Shown here one piece after another: positions 34,793 to 46,679 of a DNA stretch of 64,000 nt. The notes beneath the pieces are model-generated. The model was not told the origin of the DNA and made no database searches. It saw only the letters and a list, made by a program, of their open reading frames with translations. Source of the DNA: Okapia johnstoni (lineage: Eukaryota; Chordata; Mammalia; Artiodactyla; Giraffidae); contig CM044308.1 in assembly GCA_024291935.2 (NCBI GenBank), forward strand, positions 124,398,501-124,462,500, written 5' to 3'. Position numbers and translations under genes: made by a program. Position 1 is the stretch's first letter. Every line of letters begins with the position of its first letter.

Positions 34793-35005
34793 AGTGAAAA
34801 TGTTAATCGCTCAGTCATGTCTGACTCTTTGCAACCCCATGGACTGTAACCTGCCAGGCTCCTCTGCCCATAATTTCCCAGATAAGAATACTGGAGTGGG
34901 TAGCTATTCCCCTTTTCCAAGGAATCTTCCTAACCCAAAGATCAAACTCTGGTATCCTGCATTGCAGGTGAATTTTCTACCATCTGAGCCACCAGGGAAG
35001 CCCCA
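34793..35005 (-). mobile_element. Bov-tA SINE
   Basis: 'gaaaatgttaatcgctcagtcatgtctgactctttgcaacccc' to 'ttttctaccatctgagccaccagggaagcc'. Complete in reverse. Confidence 0.92.
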
Positions 35006-35201
35006 TCTTTAAAAAGGATGGTCTCAATTCAGAATGAGGCAGATCTGTATTAACTAACATGAAGCAACTTCCAAGATACACTAATAATTTTTTTTAAGTT
35101 TCAGAATGGCATTTATTGGGCCACTTGTGTACCCGCAAATGGAAGGAGATATGTACAGTAAGTGTTTATGTATGCATAGAGTATATCCAGATTCTAGGAT
35201 A

Positions 35202-36099
35202 CATTCAAGTCAGTAGAGTTCAGTCATTCAGTCATGTCTGACTCTTTGCAACCCCATGGACTGAAGCATGCCAGGCCTCCCTGTCCAACTCCCAGACCTT
35301 GCTCAAACTCATGTCCATCAAGTCGGTGATGCCATCCAACCATCTCATCCTCTGTCATCCCCTTCTCCTCCTGCCTTCAATCTTTCCAGCATCACGGTCT
35401 TTTTCAATGAGTCAGTTCTTCTCATCAGGTGGCCAGAGTAGTGGAGCTTCAGCATAAGCGTTAGTCCTTCCAATGAATATTCAGGACTGATTTATATCCA
35501 TCTCCTTGCAGTCCAAGGGACTCTCAAGAGTCTTCTCTAAAACCACAGTTCAAAGCATCAATTCTTCGGTGTTCAGCCTTCTTTATGGTCCAACTCTCAC
35601 ATCCATACATGACTACTGGAAAAACCATAGCTTTGACTAGATGGACTTTTGTCAGCAAAGTAATGTCTTTGTTTTTTAATATGCTGTCTAAGTTGGTCAT
35701 AGCTTTTCTTCCAAGGAGCAAGCGTCTTTTAATTTCATGGCTGCAGTCACCATCTGCAGTGATTTTGGAGCCCCCAAAAATAAAGTCCGTCACTGTTTTC
35801 ATTGTTTCCCCATTTATTTCCCATGAAGCGAAGGCACCGCATGACATGATCTTAGTTTTCTGAATGTTGAGTTTTAAGTCAGTTTTTTTCACTCTCCTCT
35901 TTCACTGTCATCAAGAGGCTCTTTAGTTCCTCTTTGTTTTCTGGCATGAGGGTGGTGTCATCTGCATATCTGAAGTTATTAATATTTTTCCAGGCAATCT
36001 TGATTCCAGCTTGTGCTTCATCCAGCCCAGCATTTCTCATGATGTACTCTGCATAGAAGTTACATAAGCAGGGTGACAATAGACAGCCTTGATGTACTC
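35202..36099 (-). mobile_element. BovB LINE, 5'-truncated
   Basis: The 3' end is at about 35213 ('gagttcagtcattcagtcatgtctgactc'), and the element is truncated just after the reverse-transcriptase palm region at 36099. CTAGGATA occurs at 35194-35201 and again at 36100-36107, a likely 8-bp target duplication. Frames at 35524-35892 and 35879-36079 carry FGGSKITADGDCSHEIKRRL and NNFRYADDTTLMPENKEE, with a frameshift between them. Confidence 0.88.
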
Positions 36100-36109
36100 C
36101 TAGGATAAA

Positions 36110-37320
36110 TCAGAAAGAGATAAATGTAAGGCGATCATGGGGGTGATATGTCTCCCTCACACTATATACCTTTTGTAGTTCTACTTTTTTCCAAGTTTGA
36201 AAAAGTAATAATGAAAAAAAAAATGCACCATTTCACTAAGAAAGCTATATTTTCCAGACCAATATATGACCTATAAGACTTTGAAATTTTATATAGTGAG
36301 AGTACTGTGCAGAAATAAAGTGACCCAGGGCTGTCTTACATAGTCAGTCAAGACACAGCTTAGCCCCCAAAGATTCCATTTTTGTTAAAGGGGTTCTTTT
36401 GCTGCTTTTTTTAAGTCTTTTTTTTCTCTTTGGATTTTCTGAAGATTCTTCATGGTGGTGAAAGAAATCACAAAGACTTTGAAAGAGAAAATGTGTTACT
36501 GTGTTAGTTATTAAATAAAAGCATTCCCTTAACTCTCTGGAAAGAGAACTACAAAGAAAAGCTGAAGTCACTTAAAAGATTTATTTCTCTTGCCCTAACT
36601 ACTAGTGAATATGGATCAAGATGGACACCCAGTGGTCAAATTTAAATTTTTTATCCCTGAAATTCCTTTATATGTGATAAAAGAATTATATGCCATTTTC
36701 CAAAATCTCCATTGAGTATTACTTAAGTCTATGACTTGTTCACTGAAAGTGAATTATATCTTACAAAGCCAGATTAAATTAGTAAATATTACTTCACACA
36801 TAATTAATAGATTTTTTTCTGTATCTTTGTTTGCTTTTTGTTAACTTATCATTAGTAAGTAATTTGCCTTCTATTGACAAAACAATGTATTCAATTTCTG
36901 ATAGAAGCTAATGGGACAAATTGAAATTATGTAGCAAACCTAAATAGACAATAAAATAATTTACAGCCTTAACTCTTCCTATATCAAATAGAAAAATTAC
37001 CTATTTTAAGTTATTTCTAATAATTCAATATTTAATACTTTTAGAGTCTTGAGAGTGATATAGTTGTTCATAAAATATGCTAATTAGGTAACTCAGAGTT
37101 TAGTTCTATCTCTATTTAAGGAGGAGAAAAAGAAACAAAATATATAATTTTTTAGAATGATCTCTTATATAGTACTTTGGAAATTTTGTGTTAAGGTTTA
37201 GATGAGATGTGTATTGTAGGATCCATTTTAATGACTCTAAAGGAGAAACAAAAAAATATTGATTTTTATAAAATTAATATTTTAGCAAATATATCTAACA
37301 TGTTTAACAGAGATTACCAA
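36110..37320. other. 1.2 kb AT-rich, no gene or clear repeat
   Basis: No recognised signature. Confidence 0.3.
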
Positions 37321-37324
37321 GCAA

Positions 37325-37530
37325 GAAAGAAGTGAATTATGGAGTCAGAAAAGTCAAAGTCCAATTTCTAAATGGGTAATCTTGAGCAAGTCTCAGCATT
37401 TTACTAAATTTCAACTGCCTTTTCTATAAAATGGAGCTATTATTCCTGCCTTATAGAGCCATGGTGAGGATTAAATGAGATACAACTTAAAATGCTTATG
37501 ACTATACCTGGCAAAGATATATAAACAGCA
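37325..37530 (+). repeat. MIR SINE
   Basis: 'aatcttgagcaagtctcagca', 'ttctataaaatggagctattattcctgcc', 'tggtgaggattaaatgagatac', 'atacctggca'. A nearly full MIR order. Confidence 0.78.
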
Positions 37531-37585
37531 GCTATTATTACTACCAGAATATCAATAAAAGCAAGATTATGAAAGTCAAGTAGGG

Positions 37586-37706
37586 ACTTCCCCAGTGATC
37601 CAGTGGGTAAGACTCCACTGCAAGGGTCACAGGTTAAGTCCATATTTGGAGAGCTAAGATTCCACATGCTGAGCAGTGAGGCCAAAAGAAAAAAAAAAAA
37701 AATAGA
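37586..37706 (+). mobile_element. CHR-2-type SINE
   Basis: 'agggacttccccagtgatccagtgggtaagactcc', short internal loss, then 'gagctaagattccacatgctgagcagtgaggcc' and an A run. Confidence 0.82.
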
Positions 37707-37709
37707 AAG

Positions 37710-38288
37710 TCAAATAATACCCACACAAAGCACACAGAACAGACATCTCTTCTTCAATCAGCCTTCTGGCATCTGCTCTGATGTAAAACAGTGGCCCCAG
37801 ATAATCTAAAAGTACAAATAATCTAAAAAGTCAAATAATCCAAATAGAACTAGCTGCAACTGTGTTTCTATTATACAATATTTTTATGGCCTATTTATTT
37901 TCACAATAACTTTTAATGAAAAATTAAAATTAGATTGACAATCAGGGCTCTCTAAAACTTTTTTCTTTCAGAAAAAAACAAGTTTACTGACTACCCCACA
38001 AACCTCCATGTATGATGTGTGTAAATCAATGTATTTATACATCATATACATCTTTAAAATATGCCCCCCAAATAGAAAAGCTTCAAATATGAGAAAAATA
38101 TAAATCAAAGTGAAGACATTCTTCCGTGTTCCTCAATAGGTATCCTGCACATGGCTGAAAGGGAACCTCCATACTAGATGCTGCTACCCTAACAGCTCTT
38201 TGACTTCTCACCAGTAAAGGAAGAGAGACAAACTGACAGGTGACCTGGCACAGGAGAACAGCAAGGACTTTGAGGTTCCTGTCCTGAA
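37710..38288. other. No gene or repeat recognised
   Basis: Unique-looking sequence. Confidence 0.3.
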
Positions 38289-38289
38289 C

Positions 38290-38430
38290 TGAAAACTGGT
38301 CTTCCATTTGTGACCTTGGCAAATCTGTTCATCTCTTTGAGCTTCAGGGTCCTCTGCTATCAAAGGAGGGCGATACCCACAAATGATACTATCTGTAAAT
38401 TATAGTGTTTGGAGCACAGTATCATTATTA
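38290..38430 (+). repeat. MIR SINE fragment
   Basis: 'tttgtgaccttggcaaatctgttcatctctttgagcttcagggtcctctgctatcaaagg' follows the MIR centre. Confidence 0.6.
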
Positions 38431-38489
38431 CTCAGAGCTGAAGGAAGTCTTCACAGGTCACTTAAGACACTAAGGCTAAAATGACTGTG

Positions 38490-38708
38490 TGCGTGTGTTA
38501 GTCGCTCAGTTGTGTCCGATTCTTTGAGACCCCGTGGACTGTAGCCCACCAGGCTCCTCTGTCCATGGAATTTCCCAGGCAAAAATACTGGAGTGGATTG
38601 CCATTTCCTCCTCCAAAGGATCTTCCCGACCCAGGAATCAAACCCAGACCTCCTACATTGCAAATGGATTCTTTGCAGTGAATCCGTCTGAGCCACCAGG
38701 GAAGTCCA
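38490..38708 (-). mobile_element. Bov-tA SINE
   Basis: 'gtgcgtgtgttagtcgctcagttgtgtccgattctttgagacccc' to 'gtctgagccaccagggaagtcc', complete in reverse. It seems to split an MIR-like element: 'acttgcctaaaaccacacagctag' lies just to the right (38710-38800). Confidence 0.92.
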
Positions 38709-38804
38709 CAGAATGACAGTCTTTTTTAAGACTAGAAAACTTGCCTAAAACCACACAGCTAGCTTCAGACAAATCCAGAACCATCCCATTTATTGAACTG
38801 TTTG

Positions 38805-39080
38805 CTATGTCAAAAAGTGCACAGTTGGGCAAGGTTTCCCTGGGACTGGGAATATAAATTCTGCCATAAAATTTTATTCCATGTGTAATCTACATAGAGG
38901 TACAATTAAAAGTTACCCATATGCTATTGTACAGCTTTAAAAACCCCACAAGTCTATTTACAGGGCAGGAATAGAGACGCAGACACAGAGAACAGACTTG
39001 TGGGGCACAGTGAGGCGAGAAAAGGGTGGAAGGAATTGAGAGAATAGCACTGAAACATATACATTACCATATGTAAGATA
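38805..39080. other. No gene or repeat recognised
   Basis: Unique-looking sequence. Confidence 0.3.
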
Positions 39081-39085
39081 GATGA

Positions 39086-39394
39086 AAGTGAAAGTTGCTC
39101 AGTCGTCTCCGACTCTTTGCGACCCCATGGACTTTACAGTCCGTGAAATTCTCCAGGCCAGAATACTGGAGTGGTAGGCTTTCTCTTTTCCAGGGTATCT
39201 TCCCAACCCAGGGATCAAACCCAGGCCTCCTGCATTTGCAGGCGAATTCTTTACCAGCTGAGCCACAAGGGAAGCCCAAGAATACTGGAGTGGGTAGCCT
39301 ATCCCTTCTCCAGGAGATCTTCCCAACCCAGGAATTGAATCAGGGTCTCCTACATTGCAGGCAGATTCTTTACCAACTAAGCTATTAGTGAAGC
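39086..39394 (-). mobile_element. Dimeric Bov-tA SINE
   Basis: A complete reverse Bov-tA (39086-39277) is joined to a second, shorter one (39278-39394). On the minus strand the joint reads 'ccactccagtattctt|gggcttccc', where the shorter unit stops inside its Bov-A body. The same joint occurs on the plus strand near 60013. Confidence 0.88.
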
Positions 39395-39397
39395 TAG

Positions 39398-39598
39398 TGG
39401 GAAATTGGTGTATAGCACAAGATGCTCAACCAGGTGCTTCGTGACAACCTAAAGGGATGGGGTGGGGTGGGGGTTGGGAAGGAGGTTCAAGAGGCGGGGG
39501 ATATATGCATACTTATGGCTGTTTCATGTTTATATATGGCAGAAACCAATACAACATTGTAAAGCAATTATCCTCCAATTAAAAACAAATTTTAAAAA
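39398..39598 (+). mobile_element. Ruminant L1 3' end
   Basis: 'gtgacaacctaaagggatggggtggggtggggg', a G-rich 3' UTR, then 'ctgtttcatgtttatatatggcagaaaccaatacaacattgtaaagcaattatcctccaattaaaa'. This is the typical end of L1 in cattle-type genomes, followed by an A-rich tail. Confidence 0.85.
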
Positions 39599-39599
39599 T

Positions 39600-40335
39600 A
39601 TCCCACAAGTCACAGAGGAAAATAAGCCTTACTATCAGTACCAAAAATCTCTTCAATACATTTTATTTTTAAACCTATACAAAATGGGAAATGCTCTGGC
39701 CTAGGAGAAAGGCTATCTAGATTCTAGTCCCAAATGTAACATTGCCCAGTCATCTCATTACTCTCTACATTCTTTTCTTCATGTACTAAGCAAAAATGGT
39801 TATATTCACATTTGTGGCAAGAATCGCATGTAATAATACAGGTTAGTGGAAGGATTCTATGAATAAATGTCATGATTACTAATTTCTCTCCTCCTGCAAC
39901 AGTAAAATTGCAAGACATATAACCCCCCACACACATTTGAGAATTCAGTATCCTCCCAAAAGATCCCGTCTCCTTAGAGAAAAGATCGAAAACCACTCCA
40001 CTAGATCACAGGTGAATCTTACCAACAAACAGTACCAACATTTTCTGCCTTCTCTGAACGCCCTTTTTGTCCTCTGACCTCTATAGGAGGTAGCCTCAGT
40101 CCTAGGCCTGTTCTGAGCCAGTCCTTATCAGCAGCCCCAGGCCTTCAGCCTGTAGACCAGGTGTACTCTGCTAGGCATGAGCCCTGGAATTTCAAGTAGC
40201 CAGGATCTACCTGACCTCTCCCTGACCCAAGTCATGGGAGTTCTTAAGACAGCATCTGTCTTGACTCACATGGTTGGAGCTCTTGTTCTTTACTGGGACT
40301 TATGTCTTCACCAGTTTAGAGTAGATGCCATATTA
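39600..40335. other. No gene or repeat recognised
   Basis: Unique-looking sequence. The 40.0-40.35 kb part is more GC-rich, with no splice-supported frame. Confidence 0.3.
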
Positions 40336-40337
40336 TG

Positions 40338-40470
40338 GGCCTACTACTGTGCTGGGTAGTTTACATACAGTATTTTAAATACTTAAAACAATCTATGAAG
40401 TGGTGATTACTATTCCACTTTACAGTTATGGTAACTGAGGTGGTTAACAAAGCTACCTCCAAAGTAGGAA
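40338..40470 (-). repeat. MIR SINE fragment
   Basis: 'ctactactgtgctgggtagtttacatacag', 'gtgattactattccactttacagttatggtaactgagg' in reverse MIR order. Confidence 0.62.
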
Positions 40471-40474
40471 CTTC

Positions 40475-42060
40475 AGTGATGATCCCAATCATGTAAATTT
40501 AGGAATCATTTTATCAAAATTTGGAGCCGTAGCAAAAGATAGGCACGAGGCTCTTACAAAGTGGCTTCAACTTCTAGATTAAAAAATGAAACATGAATGT
40601 GTTTCATATGAAGCAACTGTGCAACAATTATTTAAATAATTATTATCAAGGTTAGATGGGGATAACTCTGTTCTCATCACCAAGCAAGTGTTCAGAGAAA
40701 TGTGCCAGGCTTATATGACATCTCTGCTCTAATTAGACTTTAAGGTGACCACACATGATACTTTCTCCCTTCCTGTCAGAAGACTGACCAAGTAGCATCA
40801 AAAGTGGAGTTGATAGATGAGGCTAATAGATGGGGAAAACACACTTCCTTAGAATGTGTTTATACTTCAACAAGTGACTATGCTACACTTCAGTGGGCAT
40901 TGTTTTCTTCTCTGTCAAAAACTGTAAAGCCAAGTACACGACCGTATTTGTGAGGAATGGTAGCACATGCCCCTGGAAGCACTTGTGCAGCAGCCAAATT
41001 GTTGAGAGAATCTTAAAGGGGAGAAATCAGAACAAATCAGTGTCAGCGCCCTAGCAAAGCAGCTAGAGTCTACTCAAACCTTCAGACTTCAAAGAGGACA
41101 ACAGCTGGTTTCCACACAAGTTCCCATCAATGTTGACAAGGTCATGGATGTCAACCTATGTCAGACCTTTTTCATGACTTGCTGCTATAATAATATTCTG
41201 TGTTTGGAGAAGATTTTCATGCCAAGGAAACTCTGATTTTTTTTAATTTGCCATCAGAAATTTTTCAGAAATCTCCTAGTTAAATACAGAAATCAGCCTT
41301 TACATTTTTCTAAGCTTCTAGGAGATGATCTCTGCTGATATTATCAGAAAAGAACTCCTTCTGGATGCCCTGAAGTAGAGGGAAGTATGGGTGGCCTTGC
41401 CTGCTGTAATTTGATGTTGATTTTTTGGTGCCTTCATTCTGGTTCAGTAATGGAAATGTGACCAGAGGGAGTTTCTAAGGGATTCCATAATAGTTTCGCA
41501 GTCATCAGGATTCTCTAGCCCCAGACATGCACATTCCTTGCCTTTTTATCTGTTGCCCATAAATAACAGGCTAACAGCATAATCACCAAAGCCACAGATT
41601 TTCCAAGATAAATGAGAAAGAAACTCTGATTTAAAACTCACTGTTCCATATCAAATCTCTGCTGCAATAATCTCCACTTCACGACATTGGTGAGCAATAC
41701 ATGGATTGCCAGACACTGATATTTTTGACAATGCATTGTCAAAAGATAATTTTTAAGGTAAAATCATCTCATACAGTTATGAAAATGAATATGTGTTAAA
41801 GATTTTATTTAACTCAATGAGGAAAGTGAGGTGTTACAACCAATTCAAAGGAGAAGTCAAAAAAGCACAAATTCCCATGGAGTAAAGAAATGGTGAAATG
41901 AACATGCAAACAGAGGCAAAACCAGCTTTTTCTGTAGTGGGGAAGAGTAGGCAACTGCACATCTACTAGACAGGATAGAATTTGCACGTCTATAGAAAAG
42001 AACTTTCACACTACAATCAATTTTTAATAATTTATAGAATTGTGAAAAGCTCATAAAAAA
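40475..42060. other. 1.6 kb with no gene or clear repeat
   Basis: Unique-looking sequence with no recognised signature. Confidence 0.3.
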
Positions 42061-42065
42061 TCAGA

Positions 42066-42217
42066 ACCAGAAAACATGGAAGGATATCCCATAGAGAATG
42101 TATAGTTTTTCACTGAAGCACCAAGTTGTCCCTACAGTATCTGTATTTATAACAAACTGAGTTTAAGGAATCAACCAATAAGTAACCATAAATGAATAGC
42201 CTAGAAGAATGGTACAA
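42066..42217 (+). repeat. Left arm of a long inverted repeat
   Basis: 152 bp whose reverse complement lies at 42613-42760. It starts 'accagaaaacatggaaggatatccc' and ends 'gaatggtacaa'. By eye there are five substitutions and one 4-bp length difference. It matches no repeat family known to me. Confidence 0.9.
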
Positions 42218-42612
42218 ATTATCAAAGATCTTTCAAGGAGTGTGGCCAATAAGATTTTCCCAGTTTCTAATCATTAAAATGTTACCCCATCTTCAAGAAT
42301 AAAAGCAAATACTATACTATGTGGAGCATATAGTTGATTCTAGAATACTGATTGAACCATGTTATTGCATGTTTCTCGAGGAACTACAGTTCAAAACTTT
42401 ATTTGAGATATTATTCCATTTGTACCTAAACTTCACTCTTTTTCTTTTTTTAACCACAAGGGTAAAATTTGTGGAACTGAATAGAAAAAGAGCTTCTGGC
42501 CCCATAACTCAGATTATGATGACTCTAACACACAATGTTCCAAGTTGAGGTGAGATTTAAAATTGCCATATCATATTGACCAATAATAAAGGTCTTTCCC
42601 TAGACCTTTACC

Positions 42613-42760
42613 TTGTACCATTCTTCCAGGCTATTCATTTATGGATACTTATTGGTTGATTCCTTAAACTCTGTTATAAATACAGATACTGTAGGGACAA
42701 CTTGGTGCTTCAGTGAAAAACTATACACTCTCTAGGGGATATCCTTCCATGCTTTCTGGT
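42613..42760 (-). repeat. Right arm of a long inverted repeat
   Basis: 148 bp, the reverse complement of 42066-42217 at about 97% identity outside the 4-bp gap. The 395-bp spacer holds a 75-codon chance frame and no recognised element. Similarity stops sharply at both ends of the arms. Confidence 0.9.
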
Positions 42761-42842
42761 TATAAAGTAAAGGTCTTTTACTTTATTTTGCTTTACTAGT
42801 TGAGGTCTCACAAACCCACAAATTGAAGGAAGCAATAATTCC

Positions 42843-43562
42843 TGAAAGTGAAAGAGGAGAGTGAAAAAGTTGGCTTAAAGCTCAACATTCAGAAAACTAA
42901 GATCATGGCATCTGGTCCCATCACTTCAAGGCAAATAGATGGGGAAACAGTGGTTGATTTTATTTTGGGGGGCTCCAAAATCACTGCAGATGGTGACTGC
43001 AGCCATGAAATTAAAAGACGCTTACTCCTTGGAAGGAAAGTTATGACCAACCTAGACAGCATATTAAAAAGCAGAGGCGTTACTTTGTCTACAAAGGTCC
43101 GTCTAGTCAAGGCTATTGTTTTTCCGGTAGTCATGTATGGATGTGAGAGTTGGACAGTGAATAAAGCTGAGTGCCGAAGAATTGATGCTTTTGAACTGTG
43201 GTGTTGGAGAAGACTCTTGAGAGTCCCTTGGACTGCAAGGAAATCCAACCAGTCCATCCTAAAGGAGATCAGTCCTGGGTGTTCATTAGAAGGACTGATG
43301 TTGAAGCTGAAATGCCAATACTTTGGCCACCTGATGCGAAGAGCTGTCTCATTTGAAAAGATCCTGATACTGGGAAAGATTGAGGGCAGGAGGAGAAGGG
43401 GATGACAAAGGATGAGATGGTTGGATGACATCACTGACTCAATGGACATGAGTTTGAGTAAACTCCGAGGGTTGGTGATGGACAGGGAGGTCTGGCGTGC
43501 TGGGGTTCGTGGGGTCACGAAGAGTCGGACACGACTGAGAGACTGAACTGAACTGAACTGAG
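42843..43562 (+). mobile_element. BovB LINE, 5'-truncated
   Basis: Begins inside the reverse-transcriptase C-terminal part and runs to the tail 'gactgaactgaactgaactgag'. A single open frame (42848-43405) covers most of it: [79 protein letters not shown]. The palm YADD region is absent. Confidence 0.92.
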
Positions 43563-43663
43563 TCACCACAACTGCTGAAATGGTATTTCTACATCTGATA
43601 TTTCAAGTGATATTTCTACACCTGCTCATATAACTCAGAAACATCACAAATGGTACCGCCGAC

Positions 43664-43866
43664 CTACCGGTCCCATCACTTCATGGCAAATAGATGGGGA
43701 AAAAGTGGAAACAGTGACAGACTTTATTTTCTTGGGCTCCAAAATTGCTGCAGATGGTGACTGCAGCCACGAAATTAAGATGCTTGCTCCTTGGAAGAAA
43801 AGCTATGACAAACCTAGACAGCATATTAAAAAGCAAAAACATCGCTTTGCCAACAAAGGTTTGTAT
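43664..43866 (+). mobile_element. BovB internal fragment
   Basis: 'catggcaaatagatggggaaaaagtggaaacagtgacagactttattttcttgggctcc' to 'ttgccaacaaaggt'. A second BovB piece about 100 bp after the first, covering a region already present upstream, so it is an independent or duplicated copy. Confidence 0.85.
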
Positions 43867-44062
43867 AGTCTGACTCTTTGTGACCCCATGGACTGTAGCT
43901 CACAAGGCTCCTCTATTCATGGAATTTTTCCAGGAAACAATACTGAAATGGGTTGCCATTTCCTACTCCAGAGAATCTTCCTGACCCAGGAATCAAACTT
44001 GCCTTGCCTCTCCTCTTTGGCAGGCAGATTCTCTACTGCTGAGCCCACCTGGGAAGCCCCTA
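43867..44062 (-). mobile_element. Bov-tA SINE
   Basis: 'gtctgactctttgtgaccccatggactgtagctcacaaggctcc' to 'ctgctgagcccacctgggaagcccc'. It abuts the BovB fragment, which it may truncate. Confidence 0.88.
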
Positions 44063-44064
44063 CC

Positions 44065-45145
44065 TTAGTACGTTATAAGCCAAATGGAGACCAGTGGAAC
44101 TACATGCCATGGGCCTGACTAATATTGGTGTGAGGCAGGATAACATTTTTTTAAATAGAAAACAAATGCAATTTTGGTCTCCTAACTGGTAGTAATTCCT
44201 AGTTTCCCTGAGGCTACCTACCTACCTAGCCTAGAATAAGGAAACCAATTAAGTTGCTCCCTCAGCTCACAGAAGACACAGTCTGAAAACAAAAGCAAAG
44301 GGCCTGAGTTACAAGTCCTTGAGAAAATACAGTGATTAATTTGTTTTGAAATGCAACAGGATTTGACCTGCAAGATTTCAGCTAAAACCTAAAACACTAA
44401 TCAGACAATTTTGTGATACCTATAGCAACGGTTCCATATTGAAAGAAAGGGCATCTTTTTACCCCTAAAAGGATAAAATATCTTTCTAGGTTGGGACAAG
44501 ATGGGAAGTTAAAATTGCAAGTGAAGAGTCTGCTCCTTGGTTCTCTCCTGCTTTCACCCAGAATGAAATTCAGGTAGTCCTAGACTTTTCTGGTCATTCT
44601 TAGATGATAAAAACCCAAATGGTCACATTGAATTGCAAACACAGTCTCAAAAGGAATACGAAAGTATGCAATCTCAAGTAACTACCAAAACATTGAATTT
44701 AACTTGTCCCCTCTTCCAACTGAGGTCTTTGTAGGTAAGTCAATCAAAGACTGGAATATGATTTCATTTCCCCAACCTAAGCTTCTACTCCTTCTCACCT
44801 ATGTCTTATTTTGCTATGTGTTATTCAACTTCTCAAGGGTCAAAGCAGGAGGAAAGAAGGAAAAGGGGAGCAGGGAGGGAGAACAGGAAAGTTACTAGCT
44901 AATTGAAACTGTCGTTCAATGGTCCTTGCCCTCTGATCCGATAGATGTTTAAAGCTGGCTTTACATGTATGGTCCCTTTTAGGACTCCCTCTAGAAATCC
45001 TCACTGGGAACATTCAATTTTGTTTCTAGTCCTAGTGGATGCATCTCTCCCACCCCTCACTCTGCTAGTTGCTTCCCTTTGACATTCCACAGTCCATTCT
45101 TTCCCTTGGGTTCCCATCATTCAGTCCAGGCATGGGATTTCAAAG
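44065..45145. other. No gene or repeat recognised
   Basis: Unique-looking sequence. Confidence 0.3.
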
Positions 45146-45148
45146 AGC

Positions 45149-45222
45149 CTCAGTTCAGTTCAGTCACTCAGTCACGACTTTTTTCGACCCCATGGACTGC
45201 AGCACACCAGGCCTCCTTGGCC
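45149..45222 (-). mobile_element. Short BovB / Bov-A 3' fragment
   Basis: 'cagttcagttcagtcactcagtcacgacttttttcgaccccatggactgcagcacaccaggcctcc'. Only the terminal part remains. Confidence 0.8.
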
Positions 45223-45224
45223 TC

Positions 45225-46010
45225 AGATCTCAGAGAGCCTCAGGCCTGTCTTTTCTCCCAATGATCACACCTGATTGAGAAAACACACAAACACATCCTT
45301 TGCTCCCACCTTGGATCAGCTGGATAGTCCACATTCCTGTCTTTCACATTTTTCCCTCAAAAGTCAGACATTAGTTCACAAGGCTACATCCCGCCCCATC
45401 CCACCCTCAACTTCATGAATCTCACAGCAAGGTTCCTGAGGAACTCTTGCCACCAGATTTAGTTGAACAGAAAGGAGGCACGGAGGGCTCACAACAGAGC
45501 TCTCTTCAAAGATATCCTCTATCCAATCCTCTCTTCCCATTTCCAACCCTATCCTTTAGAACTTGGATATGAAAAAGATTTAGAAACTTCCCTTGAAATT
45601 TTACAAATCCTCACAATCCACTCTGACATCTGGCATTTGTCATATTAGGATCTTAGCTTAAATTTTCATTATAGATCCTGTTACAAGTGTTTTCTACTAT
45701 CAGAGGGAATAAGGACTCATCAACAACATAGGTTCAGTTACAGAGAATGAAAGAAAGTTCAATTTTAACTCATTTATCATTAAATGTTGGTCCAGCTTGA
45801 TTCTTATTTACCCTCAGTACAATACATGCATGTCATAAGAGAGTCCTGAAAAACAGGACTCCTGTTTTTCTTTCCCCAAAGAACCCAATGGAAACAAGAG
45901 CAACTCTCTGGCCAAGAAAGGAAAGCAATACAGTGAAGGGATAAACAAGTTGGCAACCATCTGCAAAAACTTCAAGTTTCCTCTCCCCCATCACTATCAA
46001 AAAACGTTTG
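45225..46010. other. No gene; contains a short perfect palindrome at 45848-45870
   Basis: Unique-looking sequence. The 23-bp palindrome GAAAAACAGGA-C-TCCTGTTTTTC can fold into a short hairpin. Confidence 0.4.
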
Positions 46011-46014
46011 TGTA

Positions 46015-46224
46015 GGGACTTTCCTGGTCGTCCAGTGACTAAGACTCTGAGCTCCCAATACAGGGGGCCCAGGTTAGAACCCTAGCCAGGGAACTAGTTT
46101 CCATATGCTGCAGCTTGGAGTTCACATGCTGCAGCTAAAAGATGTGCATGCTGAAAGAAGATCAAAGATTTTGTGTGCAGCAACTAAGACCCAGCGCAGC
46201 CAAATAAATATATTTTAAAAAGCT
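46015..46224 (+). mobile_element. CHR-2-type SINE, long form
   Basis: 'agggactttcctggtcgtccagtgactaagactctgagctcccaatacagggggcccaggttagaaccc', an internal 'gcagctaaaagatgtgcatgctg' expansion, and the end 'aagacccagcgcagccaaataaatat'. Confidence 0.87.
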
Positions 46225-46229
46225 TGTCA

Positions 46230-46675
46230 ACCCATACCTCTGCAGCCTCAGAAAGTTATACAAAGAATAATTTCAACAGTTGATGGCTACTGCTTGGTCT
46301 GTATCACTGAAGATGATTGGAAGCAAGAGGTAAAAATGTTCACAGCCAAAAAACAGACAATGGAGTCAGAGGCAATGGTGAAGAGAGACAAGAGTTCACC
46401 TGGGTTTGAACTTGAAGATTTGCTGCTTGCTCCACATCTTAGGAAATGCAAGGTGACTGAGCACAGACTAAATGTGCTCAGGGGCTTATATACCCCCTAC
46501 AAGAGGAGTTAAGTGGAATTATTGAATAATTGCAAATTAGATCAATGTTGTAGAGTTTGTAGTCACACAAATTCTATGTGAAGTTAACTTCTAATGTTTG
46601 ATGTAGTTACTTTTACTAATCTTCTTAACATACCTTCATGTTAGTATTATTAATAATATACTTCAGGTGTAACCA
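46230..46675. other. No gene or repeat recognised
   Basis: A 72-codon open frame (46294-46512) has no recognisable domain or splice signals. Confidence 0.3.
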
Positions 46676-46679
46676 AGAG

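Noticed and set aside
46294..46512. 72-codon plus-strand open frame
   Set aside because: Looks protein-like in composition but has no recognisable motif, splice sites or neighbouring coding signal.
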